A stretch of DNA of 34,442 nt from Robinsoniella sp. (lineage in GTDB: Bacteria; Bacillota; Clostridia; Lachnospirales; Lachnospiraceae): contig JALEVQ010000117.1 of assembly GCA_022788205.1 (NCBI GenBank), positions 1-34,442 on the forward strand, in the 5' to 3' direction. The notes below the pieces were generated by a model. It worked only from the letters and a program-made list of their open reading frames with translations. It ran no database searches and had not been told where the DNA came from. The position numbers and the translations under genes were made by a program. Each line of letters opens with the position of its first letter. Positions within the stretch are counted from its first letter, which is position 1. Below, piece after piece: positions 23,225 through 32,246 of the stretch.

Positions 23225-26200
23225 TCAAATCCCTTTCATAGAAAATGTAAACACCATTTTCTTTGATGTATCAAGTAAAAATTCCTCGTGCGTCTTCGCT
23301 CCCCAGCTGGTGTCTCCCCCGACTCCCATCTGAGCCAGCGAAGCGCGCACCACGGTATAATGAACCTTCGGCAGTTCATACGGATGCGCCGCATTCTCCA
23401 ACTCATGCGGTGTGTAAGGCAATGCCGAGAAATTCATCTCATCTGCCTCAAACATCATCCCGCGTCCTCTGCGGTCAGTCACCTTCGCCCAGCGCACACC
23501 GGTCTTGTTTCCACATTCCTGCGGAACAAGATACTGTGCCATCTGTCCCTCAACACTTCCATGATAAATGCCAAGTTTTGCTCCCTGTGTCCGGTCACTG
23601 TACGTCTCTTCCGGTCCCATGCCATACCACGTAATCTGATCATAGTCGGCACTCATCTTCAGGATCATCCCAAACTCTGGCATATCTCCAAACCGTTCAT
23701 CTGGTTCATATGTCATTGTCGTCTGAATTTTTCCGTCCGGGAACACTTCGTACGACACGGTGCAGGAAAGTTCCTCACTCATTGGCAGATAATATGTATA
23801 TGTGACGATGACAGAATGTTCCTTCTGCTCCACTTTTGGATTTTCCAGCTTGATGTCTGGTCTGTGCAGAGAATGGTGGCTGACATAGAGACTCGCAAGC
23901 TTCCACTGCCCATATCGTGCTGCCATATAATTTCCCATGTCATTGTCGGTCGGCGCTCTCCAGAAATTCGGTTTCGGGATGGCTTCTATCATTTCTTTGC
24001 CGTTATATCGGTAGGAAGTCATACCTCCATTCAACTTCGAGAACAGCACTTCAAATCCCATGCCTTTCACCCCGATGTTATAGTCACCGCGCACTACGCT
24101 AAACGCTTTCTGGGACATCTCTGCTTCTTCTCTGCTGTCTGCTTTCGCGTCCTCTCTCTTAAAAATTCCCTGACCGAAAGCAACCTCATATCCTCTGTCC
24201 GCCCAAGCGGTTTTCTCTCTCAGCTGAAAAGAAACCGTGAGCGCATACTCGCCCGGATTTTCCGGCACTTTGATCGGAAGCTCATAGACTTTTTTCTCCC
24301 CCGGCTTTACCTCCGTCTCCATCGTCTTCTCCGCTTTCACCTCTCCATCTTTCTGAAGCGTCACGACACAGACAAATTCTGACGTATCCGTAAAGAGGCT
24401 CTTATTCCAGATCTCTGCCTTTCCGTCTTCCACTTTCATCGAAAAATTCTGGTAATTATACTTTACGGACTGAAGCTTTGGAGAGCCTTCGCGGTTTCCA
24501 TACAGAATCCCATCGCCGCTGAAATTGTAATCTGTCGGTCGGTCATGGAAATCGCCTCCGTATGCCTGAAATTCCTCGCCATATCGATTTTTTGCCCGAA
24601 GTGACTGATCGACAAAATCCCAGATAAAGCCGCCCTGATATCTCGGCTCTCTGTCGGACAGATCTGTGTATTTATACATCGCACCGCAGGAATTTCCCAT
24701 CGCATGTGTGTATTCACAGCAGATAAACGGCTTGTCTGTATGTTCTTTCAAAAACTTCTCGATCTTGGCTGCCGGTGTGTACATCTGACTTTCCATATCG
24801 CTCGTCTCACTGCGGCGTCGATCATTGAACACTCCCTCATAGTGGACGAGACGTGAGGGATCGTGTGCCCTGAAAAACTGGGACATCTCATAAATTACAT
24901 CTCCGCCAAATGACTCGTTTCCGCACGACCAGATCAGGACACACGGATGATTTTTGTCCCTCTGATACATCGAATTGGCTCGGTCCAGAAGTGCGGGCTG
25001 CCATTCTTCATGGTTGGAAGGTACCGCATACTCCTCACCGCGCATTCCACGCTCGACGACATCCCATGTTCCATGAGTCTCCATATTCGTCTCATCGATC
25101 ACATAGAATCCATATTCATCGCAGAGGCGGTAAAATTTCGAATCATTCGGATAATGACATGTACGAATCGCATTGATGTTGTTTTTCTTCATCACATTTA
25201 GATCACCAATCAACTCTTCTCTTGAGACGACACGCCCAGACTCACAGCTGAACTCATGGCGATTGACACCCTTAAACACAATTCTTTTTCCGTTGATCAG
25301 CATAAGTCCGCCTTTCATCTCAAACCGGCGAATTCCAACTTTCTCAGGAATCACTTCCATCAGAATTCCCTGCTCATCATACACCGCAATCTCAAGATCA
25401 TACAGATTCGGTTTCTCGGCACTCCAGAGTCTTGGACTTTTTACTTCAAGAGAGATCTTAGCCGTGTTCTCGACCGCATCTTGATTCCTCTCTTTTTCTT
25501 CCCGCAAAGTTCCATCGGAGAGAGAAATCTCTTTCTCCGCAATCACTTTCTCACCAAATCTCAGGCGTGCCCTCACGCTCCCCTGCATCTGTGTCATCTT
25601 TAAAGTGACATCCACGTTCGCCGCGTCAAAAGAATCTGAGATCGGAGTCATCACTCTCAAGTCATACACATGAATCTTAGGCATTGAAAACAGATATACA
25701 TCACGGAAGATTCCTGAAAAGCGGAAGAAATCCTGATCCTCCAGCCAGCTTCCGCTTGTCCACTTGAACACCTGGATCGCCAGCTTATTCTCCCCTTCTC
25801 TCAGCACTTCCGTCAGCTCAAATTCAGACGGTGTGAAGGTATCCTCACTATATCCGATATAAACACCGTTCACCCACAGCGCAAATCCACTTTCCACTCC
25901 CTGAAACGACACAAACACTCTCTGTCCTCTCATGTGAGCCGGGACTGTAAAATATTTGACGTAACTTGCCACCGGATTCCATTGCTCCGGCACGCTGTCA
26001 TGACTTACCTCCTCACGACCATCCCACGGATACTGGATATTCGCATACTGCGGTGCATCATATCCCTCCATCTGAATATGTGCCGGCACACGAATCGTGT
26101 CCCACGATCTGCAATCATATTCTATCTTCTCAAATCCCGGGATCGTCAAGCGATAATTTTTCGCATACGAAAAATACCAAAGCCCATTGAGCGAAGCATG

Positions 26201-26323
26201 AAACTGCTCTGCCCCCGCTATCATCTCCTCAAAAGAAGCAAAATAGCGGTGGTCAGAATGAGCTTCCATCCTTCCCTCCGCAAAAAGCTTTGGATTTTTG
26301 ATCTTTTCATACAGAAACTGCAT
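23225..26323 (-). CDS. lacZ: Beta-galactosidase, GH2 family
   Basis: The 1032-residue enzyme has the length and five-domain layout of LacZ. It shows a sugar-binding domain (about 40-215, with GVESGFALWVNGVYIGYSED), an immunoglobulin-like domain, and the catalytic barrel (about 330-620). The barrel has KGVNRHE, acid/base Glu470 in WSCGNES and nucleophile Glu537 in ICCEYTHAMGN; the C-terminal beta domains follow. No signal peptide is present, so it is cytoplasmic and would hydrolyse imported lactose or related galactosides. AGGAGGAG before the ATG at 26323 decides the start over an extension to 26419. No permease or Lac regulator is adjacent. The promoter is at 26364-26393. Confidence 0.96.
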   Translation of the reverse strand: MQFLYEKIKNPKLFAEGRMEAHSDHRYFASFEEMIAGAEQFHASLNGLWYFSYAKNYRLTIPGFEKIEYDCRSWDTIRVPAHIQMEGYDAPQYANIQYPWDGREEVSHDSVPEQWNPVASYVKYFTVPAHMRGQRVFVSFQGVESGFALWVNGVYIGYSEDTFTPSEFELTEVLREGENKLAIQVFKWTSGSWLEDQDFFRFSGIFRDVYLFSMPKIHVYDLRVMTPISDSFDAANVDVTLKMTQMQGSVRARLRFGEKVIAEKEISLSDGTLREEKERNQDAVENTAKISLEVKSPRLWSAEKPNLYDLEIAVYDEQGILMEVIPEKVGIRRFEMKGGLMLINGKRIVFKGVNRHEFSCESGRVVSREELIGDLNVMKKNNINAIRTCHYPNDSKFYRLCDEYGFYVIDETNMETHGTWDVVERGMRGEEYAVPSNHEEWQPALLDRANSMYQRDKNHPCVLIWSCGNESFGGDVIYEMSQFFRAHDPSRLVHYEGVFNDRRRSETSDMESQMYTPAAKIEKFLKEHTDKPFICCEYTHAMGNSCGAMYKYTDLSDREPRYQGGFIWDFVDQSLRAKNRYGEEFQAYGGDFHDRPTDYNFSGDGILYGNREGSPKLQSVKYNYQNFSMKVEDGKAEIWNKSLFTDTSEFVCVVTLQKDGEVKAEKTMETEVKPGEKKVYELPIKVPENPGEYALTVSFQLREKTAWADRGYEVAFGQGIFKREDAKADSREEAEMSQKAFSVVRGDYNIGVKGMGFEVLFSKLNGGMTSYRYNGKEMIEAIPKPNFWRAPTDNDMGNYMAARYGQWKLASLYVSHHSLHRPDIKLENPKVEQKEHSVIVTYTYYLPMSEELSCTVSYEVFPDGKIQTTMTYEPDERFGDMPEFGMILKMSADYDQITWYGMGPEETYSDRTQGAKLGIYHGSVEGQMAQYLVPQECGNKTGVRWAKVTDRRGRGMMFEADEMNFSALPYTPHELENAAHPYELPKVHYTVVRASLAQMGVGGDTSWGAKTHEEFLLDTSKKMVFTFSMKGI

Positions 26324-26363
26324 AAAATACTCCTCCTGATTGTCTGTTTGTTTTCCCGTGCCC

Positions 26364-26393
26364 ATTATATCATTCCCACATCCAACGAGACAA
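26364..26393 (-). promoter_or_regulatory. Promoter of the beta-galactosidase gene
   Basis: TTGTCT (26388-26393) and TATAAT (26364-26369) are 18 bp apart on the minus strand, about 40 nt before the start codon. The rest of 26324-26609 holds the terminator described next and nothing else I can support. Confidence 0.6.
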
Positions 26394-26494
26394 CTAAATT
26401 CCCTGATAGTTTTTCCCAAATCAAGTATCTTGTCAAAAGGAAACCGGCAGACAAATCAGGCTCGTCACCATCTATCCATCCCTGTTCTATCTTT

Positions 26495-26547
26495 GAAAAA
26501 AAGATGGAATTGTTGCTTAACTTTTCTTTTGCAACAATTCCATCTTT
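26495..26547 (-). terminator. Intrinsic terminator of the ABC-DUF4340 operon
   Basis: A perfect 17-bp stem (26500-26516 with 26531-26547), 14-nt loop and a run of seven T on the minus strand lie about 60 nt after the DUF4340 stop. Confidence 0.9.
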
Positions 26548-26609
26548 CATGTCTTTTTATTTTCTAACGATCATTGTAAAAACTTTTCTTTCATTTTCTT
26601 AGCACCCGC

Positions 26610-27722
26610 TTACTCTGTCTCTTCGCTCTTCAGATAGTCATCTGCGCCGCTTCCTGTGATGCTTGTCACCAGATCCTCCTTCATCAGATTGATAGCCTTA
26701 GAGTCATCGAATCTTGCGTAATACAGTTTTGTATCACCGCCCTCTTCCTCTGATGGTTTTTTCTCTCCGATCAGCACGGTAAAGTGTGCTTCCTCTCCAT
26801 CCTCGTCTATATAGATCACTGTGAACGTCGTCTCACTCTTGCTCAGACCAGCATTCTTCAACTCTTCCTCGCTTCCCTTATAGTTCTCACACTCTTCGAA
26901 CGCAAGATCTTCCAGATCGTCCAGCAGGTCATCCATCATAGATTCATTTTCCACCTTGGAGCGCTTGCCATCCTGACTCAAATACCACTCATACTCTGGT
27001 TCAGCCTCAGTCTCTTCCTCAGAAGTTTCTTCCTGATTCTCATCTGGCTCTGCTGCTGCATCCGCTGCTGTCGCATCTGCCGCTGTCGCCGTCTCTACTT
27101 CCCTCTTCTCCAGCACGTAGCTGCCTGTCTCATTTGACACCTCAACTGCCAGAATATTATCCTCTGACAGATCCGGGAATTCCTCCATCTCGATCATATC
27201 ATACAGATCATATTGAATATTGCTATATAACGTAGATGCTACTGTGTACGGCACATCCTCGCCTTCCACCAGGAGATAATATTCGCTGTTCACACTATCC
27301 CCGATCTCCAGCGTGACCGTATTGCCTGCGTCATCTGTCACTGTCACCGTTGCCTGCGGCTCATCAAGACCGTAATCCTTCAGCTCATCGCCGCCTTCCA
27401 GTCTTCTGCTCGCCTCCAGATGTGACACCGTATCTTCAATCTTTGTCAGATAAGACTGTGTCAGCGGAAAATCCGTCAGCTCTTTGTATTTCCATTCGTC
27501 ATCTTCTTTCACAAAGGACAACTGTGCTGTCCCGTTATCGTAAGAAATTTCTTTGACTTCGTCAAAATTTGTGATCCAGATTCTGTTCTGCTCTGATTCC
27601 TCCTGCTCGCGTTCTTCCTTCTTCTGCGCCGCGTAGTCGCTGTAGGCTGAAATGCCACAGTAAGCCGCCAGCATCGCTATCAGCACGATCAGCAATACAA
27701 TCAGATTTTTCCTTTTACTCAT
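26610..27722 (-). CDS. DUF4340 membrane-anchored protein
   Basis: The 370-residue protein has an N-terminal membrane anchor (about 6-27, LIVLLIVLIAMLAAYCGISA) and then an extracytoplasmic region with DUF4340 signatures: ITNFDEVKEISYDNG, EWKYKELTDFPL, DYGLDEPQATVTVTDDAGNTVTLEIGD and a second related half after residue 235. An Ala/Asp/Glu-rich linker (about 205-240) divides the two halves. This family regularly follows GldG-like genes; its function is unknown. AGGAGGG before the ATG at 27722 decides the start over an extension to 27818. It lies 11 nt after the GldG-like stop, as the last gene of the four-gene operon. Confidence 0.88.
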   Translation of the reverse strand: MSKRKNLIVLLIVLIAMLAAYCGISAYSDYAAQKKEEREQEESEQNRIWITNFDEVKEISYDNGTAQLSFVKEDDEWKYKELTDFPLTQSYLTKIEDTVSHLEASRRLEGGDELKDYGLDEPQATVTVTDDAGNTVTLEIGDSVNSEYYLLVEGEDVPYTVASTLYSNIQYDLYDMIEMEEFPDLSEDNILAVEVSNETGSYVLEKREVETATAADATAADAAAEPDENQEETSEEETEAEPEYEWYLSQDGKRSKVENESMMDDLLDDLEDLAFEECENYKGSEEELKNAGLSKSETTFTVIYIDEDGEEAHFTVLIGEKKPSEEEGGDTKLYYARFDDSKAINLMKEDLVTSITGSGADDYLKSEETE

Positions 27723-27733
27723 TGATTGCCCTC

Positions 27734-29224
27734 CTACGCTCTCTTTCTTCTGATCCAGATGATAAGTCCGATCACAATCAGACCGATCGGAATGACTGCC
27801 ACAAACAGCAGACCCCATGTGTTTGCATTCTTCACTGTGTTGTATGTGATCTCAAGACTCTTTGCTGGAATCGAAATGTTTTCCACCTCATCAAAGTTTG
27901 CTGTCACTGCGTTCATAAAGACATCCGTGTTTACAAGGCTCGGGAAAGCATCTGTGATCTGCTGCTCAATCAGAGTAGATGCACTGATCACGGTCAGCCT
28001 CGTCTCCTTGTCACTTGTGTCAGAATCAGCGGCATCTGCCTCTGTCGCATCAGCTGGCGTTGCCTGCTCTTCTTTCACTGTCTCTGTTGCAACCGCACCT
28101 AAAAGGTACGTGCCCTGTGTTCTGTTCTCATTTGATGTGACTGCATATCCATCTGATGATGTCTTCATGAATCCTTCCACATTCAGTCCATCTCTCAGAT
28201 CCTCCTGCACGGTCATTCCTCTTGCATTGATTACAAGCGCGAGGCTGTCTGAGGTAAATCCGCTGCAGATCTCATTGGAGGTATCAAAGACAGGGAAGAT
28301 ATTGTAATAACTGTTCTGATAAAATCTCTGTGTATCTGCGATATATCCATCAACAAGCTCAATGCCATATTCAGACATCACTGCCTCCAGATTCGGAAGC
28401 TTTGTTCCGTCTGTTCCGATTAAGATCATCATCTTTCCGCCGTCTTTCAGGTAGGAAAGGAGCATATCTCTCTCATCATTGGCAAGATCACTCGTAGCAG
28501 CATAAATGACCAGAAGACCACAATCTTCCGGGATTGCGCCATCTATCAGCAGATTGACGGAACCTAGCTCAATGTTTCCTTTGTCAATCAAATCGGTGAT
28601 TGTGTCGGAGAAACTCGATTCTCCGTGTCCTTCCAGCGTATAAATCTTGTTTTCTGACTCTGTGGAGACATAAGAGATTGCGCTGGTAATCTGACCCTCG
28701 CCGTCAAACTCTGTCTCTTGATACTGTCCGTAGTAATAGTAAGCCATCTGATCATACACAATCATCTCGCCGAACGCAATCACGCGCTGCTTTCCAGTCT
28801 CCTCACAGGAAACAATGACATTGTTTGCCGTCGTGTTATACTCTGTCAGAGCTGACGGGTGGAGCACGGGGTCAATCACCTCTTTTGTGATATGTTTTGA
28901 CGCTGCAGCATAATTGTCAATCAACTGCTCAATTCTATGATCGATATAGTTCTCTTCTGCAAGGATAACAATCTTGACATCTTCTTCCAGATCATCCAAT
29001 ACTGCTTTTGTGGTATCTCCGATGGAATAGATCTGGTTTGTACTGATATCAATCTGCTTGATATTCGATGGCAGCTTTTCCGCGATCAGATTGATGACCA
29101 GCACGATCGCAATCATCGCGACGATAATTCCCGCGCTGTACGATCCATTTCTCCATTTGATGCTCATTTTCTTCTTTGAACCGCTGTCTTTTGATTTCTG
29201 TTCTTTTTTGTTTAACTTTTCCAC
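27734..29224 (-). CDS. GldG-like ABC transporter auxiliary protein
   Basis: The 496 residues have one membrane segment near the N-terminus (about 29-48), a large extracytoplasmic domain of the GldG/ABC-type auxiliary family (SNQ-type IDISTNQIYSIGDTTKAVLDDL at the start, YTLEGHGESSF, LLVIYAATSDLANDE, LKDGGKMMILIG) and a C-terminal membrane segment (about 470-490) ending in RRKR. A short Ala/Asp/Glu-rich stretch lies at about 395-412. It should associate with the ABC ATPase and permease encoded upstream; cargo is unknown. The start is GTG with AGGAGGG before it. Intergenic spacing on both sides is about 12 nt. Confidence 0.88.
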   Translation of the reverse strand: MEKLNKKEQKSKDSGSKKKMSIKWRNGSYSAGIIVAMIAIVLVINLIAEKLPSNIKQIDISTNQIYSIGDTTKAVLDDLEEDVKIVILAEENYIDHRIEQLIDNYAAASKHITKEVIDPVLHPSALTEYNTTANNVIVSCEETGKQRVIAFGEMIVYDQMAYYYYGQYQETEFDGEGQITSAISYVSTESENKIYTLEGHGESSFSDTITDLIDKGNIELGSVNLLIDGAIPEDCGLLVIYAATSDLANDERDMLLSYLKDGGKMMILIGTDGTKLPNLEAVMSEYGIELVDGYIADTQRFYQNSYYNIFPVFDTSNEICSGFTSDSLALVINARGMTVQEDLRDGLNVEGFMKTSSDGYAVTSNENRTQGTYLLGAVATETVKEEQATPADATEADAADSDTSDKETRLTVISASTLIEQQITDAFPSLVNTDVFMNAVTANFDEVENISIPAKSLEITYNTVKNANTWGLLFVAVIPIGLIVIGLIIWIRRKRA

Positions 29225-29236
29225 GTTTCTTCCCTC

Positions 29237-29956
29237 CTAACTCCATCTTCTCTTCTGAACGGACTGAATCGTGAAAAATAAAAACAAAAAGATCAGCGAT
29301 AGATAGAAAATAAGTCCGCCTACATCAAACAAGTGATAGCTAGTAAAATTTTCCAAAATCCCTGTCACTGTGTAGTCAGGGAGAAACTTTGTGATAAAAT
29401 TGTCTGTCAAAAAATCCGGAAGCATACTGCTGATGCCAGACCACAGATAAATCACAAGTACCACGCCAAATGTTCCGACTGCTGCGATAATCTGGCTCTC
29501 TGTCAGCGATGAGATAAACATTCCGATTGCTACGAACACACTTCCCATCATAAAAAATGCAAAAATACTTGCAAAGTCTTCTCTCAGGTATGCTGTCCCG
29601 TTTGCCTTGATGATCAGCGGACACAGACAAAAGATTGCGATCGGAATCGCAAATACTGTCTCCATCGCCAGATACTTTCCAAGAATGACTTTCGGAAGGC
29701 TGACCGGCGACGTCAGAAGAAGCTGATCTGTCTTGCTTCTTCTCTCATCTGAGAGACATTTCATCGTCAAGACAGGAATCGCCATCAAGATAATGAATTC
29801 CATCGCCCCAAGCACATACGAATAATACGGATATCCATTCAGTAAGTTATAGAACAAAAAGTAAATTCCGTTCATTGCCACAAGAAAGGCAATAAAAATA
29901 TAGCCGATCATCGAATCGAAATACGATTTCAATTCTCTTTTATAAACTGCTTTCAT
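29237..29956 (-). CDS. ABC-2 type permease (GldF-like)
   Basis: The 239-residue membrane protein has about six hydrophobic segments, starting IGYIFIAFLVAMNGIYFLF after the MKAVYKRELKSYFDS cytoplasmic head that is common in ABC-2 permeases. Other family features are MKCLSDERRSKTDQLLLTSP and the PVSLPKVILGKYLA loop. It overlaps the ATPase gene by 17 nt, which implies coupled translation. It is the membrane subunit of the Gld-type exporter. Confidence 0.92.
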   Translation of the reverse strand: MKAVYKRELKSYFDSMIGYIFIAFLVAMNGIYFLFYNLLNGYPYYSYVLGAMEFIILMAIPVLTMKCLSDERRSKTDQLLLTSPVSLPKVILGKYLAMETVFAIPIAIFCLCPLIIKANGTAYLREDFASIFAFFMMGSVFVAIGMFISSLTESQIIAAVGTFGVVLVIYLWSGISSMLPDFLTDNFITKFLPDYTVTGILENFTSYHLFDVGGLIFYLSLIFLFLFFTIQSVQKRRWS

Positions 29957-30971
29957 CTTGCTTTGCCTCCTCCCTGCTCTCCTCTTTCTTTTTACCGTGT
30001 CCGATAAAGTGACGGCTGTTCTTTGCTTTTTCTGCTTCTTTCTTTGCAGCTTCTGTCAGTTCGAGGAAGACATCTTCCAGAGACGCTTTCTTATACTGCA
30101 TCATTAAAATCGGGCATTTCTTCTCGGCACACGCATAAAACAGTTCTTCTCTCGGATCTGCCTTCTTTCCTTCCGCAATTGTGGCAACACAGGATCCTTC
30201 TTTCTCTTCAATACTCCACGTTCCAAGTCCTTCAATCTCAGAGAGCATTGTCTGTGTCGTCGCCTTGTCTGCTCTCACTTCCAGATACAGCGTTCCTGCA
30301 TCTGACATCTGTTTTTCCAGATTCTCCGGCGTATCGCTTGCAATCAGCTTGCCGTTTGAGATGATCATGATGTGATCGCACACTGCGCTGATCTCGGCAA
30401 GAATATGGGAGCTCAAAATCACTGTATGCTCTTTTGCCAGTTCCTTGATCAATTCTCGTATCTCAATGATCTGTTTGGGATCGAGACCTACCGTCGGCTC
30501 ATCCAGAATGATAATATCAGGGAAACCAATGATTGCCTGTGCCAGTCCGACTCTCTGGCGATATCCTTTTGAGAGATTCCGGATCAGACGATTCTCTACG
30601 TCTTTTAATCTCGTCATATTCAGAACTTTTTCTATCTGCTCTTTCCTCTGGGAACGCTCGATATTTTTCAGTTCCGCAACAAAACTCAAATATTCCCCCA
30701 CTTTCATATCCGTGTAAAGTGGCGGAATTTCCGGGAGATATCCTATACACGCTTTCGCTTTCTCCGGCTCTTCCAGAATATCATGACCATCGATCAGGAC
30801 TTCTCCTTCCGTTGCTCCGAGATATCCCGTCATGATGTTCATCGTCGTCGATTTTCCCGCACCATTTGGACCTAAGAAACCGTAAATCTGTCCTTTCTCC
30901 ACGGTAAAACTCAGATGATCCACAGCCGTGTGGCTGCCATACCGCTTTACCAGATTTTTGACCTCAATCAC
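29940..30971 (-). CDS. ABC transporter ATP-binding protein (GldA-like)
   Basis: The 343-residue ATPase has Walker A GPNGAGKST (34-42), signature LSKGYRQRVGLAQA (about 134-147) and Walker B IIILDEPTVGLDP (about 153-165), then the His-switch SSHILAE. A domain of about 80 residues follows, ending in a charged, Lys/Glu-rich tail (about 300-343) longer than usual. The start is GTG, with GGAGGAG eight nucleotides before it. It is the first gene of the operon; the control region is at 30993-31137. Confidence 0.93.
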   Translation of the reverse strand: MIEVKNLVKRYGSHTAVDHLSFTVEKGQIYGFLGPNGAGKSTTMNIMTGYLGATEGEVLIDGHDILEEPEKAKACIGYLPEIPPLYTDMKVGEYLSFVAELKNIERSQRKEQIEKVLNMTRLKDVENRLIRNLSKGYRQRVGLAQAIIGFPDIIILDEPTVGLDPKQIIEIRELIKELAKEHTVILSSHILAEISAVCDHIMIISNGKLIASDTPENLEKQMSDAGTLYLEVRADKATTQTMLSEIEGLGTWSIEEKEGSCVATIAEGKKADPREELFYACAEKKCPILMMQYKKASLEDVFLELTEAAKKEAEKAKNSRHFIGHGKKKEESREEAKQDESSL

Positions 30972-30992
30972 ATTATCACTCCTCCGTTAAAT

Positions 30993-31047
30993 ATTTCTGT
31001 GAAATACAGCTTTTTATTGTATAAATATTAAAAAATTTCTGTGAAAT
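30993..31047 (-). promoter_or_regulatory. Operon promoter flanked by two ATTTCTGTGAAAT near-palindromes
   Basis: On the minus strand, TTCACA (31040-31045) and TACAAT (31016-31021) are 18 bp apart. The 13-bp sequence ATTTCTGTGAAAT occurs twice without mismatch, at 30993-31005 and 31035-31047, 42 bp apart. One copy covers the -35 box and the other lies just beyond the transcription start, a typical two-site repressor layout. Confidence 0.6.
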
Positions 31048-31059
31048 TTATATGATGGG

Positions 31060-31137
31060 TTTATGAGGAATCTGTGTTCAATTTATGAGGAATCTGTGTT
31101 TACTTTGTGTTCATTTTGTGTTCAAAAATCCTGTTCA
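31060..31137. repeat. Phased direct repeats with GTGTTCA core
   Basis: TTTATGAGGAATCTGTGTT occurs at 31060-31078 and again at 31082-31100 (22-bp period). It is followed by two copies of TTTGTGTTCA 11 bp apart (31104-31113, 31115-31124). GTGTTCA or a one-base variant falls at 31074, 31096, 31107, 31118 and 31131. The array lies 15-90 bp upstream of the ABC operon -35 box. Confidence 0.75.
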
Positions 31138-31180
31138 AGATCACTTCCATCCAAACAGATTTTTCCGGAATCTAAGTATA

Positions 31181-31233
31181 AAAAAAGTTCTTTTTGCAAA
31201 GACAATTTTCCGTCTTCACAAAAAAGAACTTTT
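31181..31233 (-). terminator. Intrinsic terminator of the EamA transporter gene
   Basis: A long stem with AAAAGTTCTTTTT paired to AAAAAAGAACTTTT, an inner GAAGAC/GTCTT pairing, and a T-run on the minus strand. It lies about 20 nt after the stop codon. Confidence 0.8.
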
Positions 31234-31254
31234 CACTTTCTTCTGTATTTCTCT

Positions 31255-32172
31255 TTATTCCATCCCCTGACAATCTTCTCTTAAACATTCTCCAGACTTT
31301 TTCAGAAAACTCAGTTTCGTCTCAGACACAATCACTGCGACAAAAATCAGTGCAAATCCGATCACCAGCCGAACCGTCATCTTCTCTCCATACAGCAAAA
31401 CGGAGAAAAATACTCCAAAGACGGATTCCAGGCTCAAAATAATCGATGCTGCCGCCGGATGCGTATATTTCTGTCCAAAATTCTGGAAGGACAATCCAAG
31501 GGCTGTACAGCCCAGCGCCAAAAACAGCACCGATCCCATCGTGCTCATACTGATACGCTGCGGCGGTGTCTCGAAAATCAGTGTCACAATCCATGAAAAA
31601 ACTGCCGCATACCCAAACTGTAAAATCGAAATCAAGACAGGATCCTTGTCATGTGCCAGCTTCGCCACCATGACCATATGGAGTGCATAGAAGAACCCTC
31701 CTAACAACGTCAGCGCATCTCCCATGCGCATACTGAATCCTTCCGTCAACGATACAAAACCAATTCCAGTCAGACATAGCACCGCTGCGATCACATTGTA
31801 GCGGTCCGGTTTTGTCTTATTGACTGCCCAAAATAAAAACGGCACAATCACACAGTAGACTGCCGTCAAGAATGCATTTTTTCCCGGTGTCGTGTCTGTG
31901 ATTCCGATTGTCTGGCTTGAGTACGCAAGAAACAGGCAAAAACCAATCACCGCTCCGCTCACCATATACTCTCTGTTCAACAGCTTTAATTTTTTGTAAA
32001 AAATGATTGCAAGTGCGATACATGCAATCGTAAATCGAAGTGCAAGCAAAAAGTTTGGCGGTATCGCATTTGTTGTGTCCTTCACGATAAAAAATGAAAT
32101 TCCCCAGATGAGCGCCGCCGAGAACAGTGCAAGTCTGGCAAAAATCTGTATCTTTTTTTCCTTGTTTTTCAT
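31255..32172 (-). CDS. EamA/DMT family transporter
   Basis: The 305-residue protein has about ten membrane segments in two EamA repeats, beginning LALFSAALIWGISFFIVKDT, with the APGKNA-like TTPGKNAFLTAVY loop and the second-repeat signature LGLSFQNFGQKYTHPAAASIILSLESVFG. Such transporters export or import amino acids and other small metabolites. GAGGAA before the ATG at 32172 decides the start; the frame is open to 32244. It lies just 19 nt after the T-run of the dapB terminator, leaving little room for a promoter, so its expression probably depends on read-through from dapA-dapB. Confidence 0.92.
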   Translation of the reverse strand: MKNKEKKIQIFARLALFSAALIWGISFFIVKDTTNAIPPNFLLALRFTIACIALAIIFYKKLKLLNREYMVSGAVIGFCLFLAYSSQTIGITDTTPGKNAFLTAVYCVIVPFLFWAVNKTKPDRYNVIAAVLCLTGIGFVSLTEGFSMRMGDALTLLGGFFYALHMVMVAKLAHDKDPVLISILQFGYAAVFSWIVTLIFETPPQRISMSTMGSVLFLALGCTALGLSFQNFGQKYTHPAAASIILSLESVFGVFFSVLLYGEKMTVRLVIGFALIFVAVIVSETKLSFLKKSGECLREDCQGME

Positions 32173-32190
32173 ATCTTTCGTTCCTCGCTC

Positions 32191-32240
32191 AAAAAAGAAC
32201 CATTGCAAAATCCAGTTTTCATGTTCTTTGCAATGGTTCT
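32191..32240 (-). terminator. Terminator between dapB and the EamA gene
   Basis: A perfect 14-bp stem (32196-32209 with 32227-32240), 17-nt loop and a six-T run lie 7 nt after the dapB stop. The EamA ribosome site follows almost at once. Confidence 0.9.
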
Positions 32241-32246
32241 GCATAT

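Noticed and set aside
23195-23225. GGATC-CTGCC hairpin after the DUF4179 remnant as a terminator
   Set aside because: The stem has a bulge and no T-run follows on either strand.
23288-24382. Long open frame on the plus strand (364 codons) opposite the beta-galactosidase gene
   Set aside because: It lies entirely antisense to a clear GH2 enzyme, has no ribosome site or family similarity, and has a composition (His/Arg/Ser-rich) typical of shadow frames.
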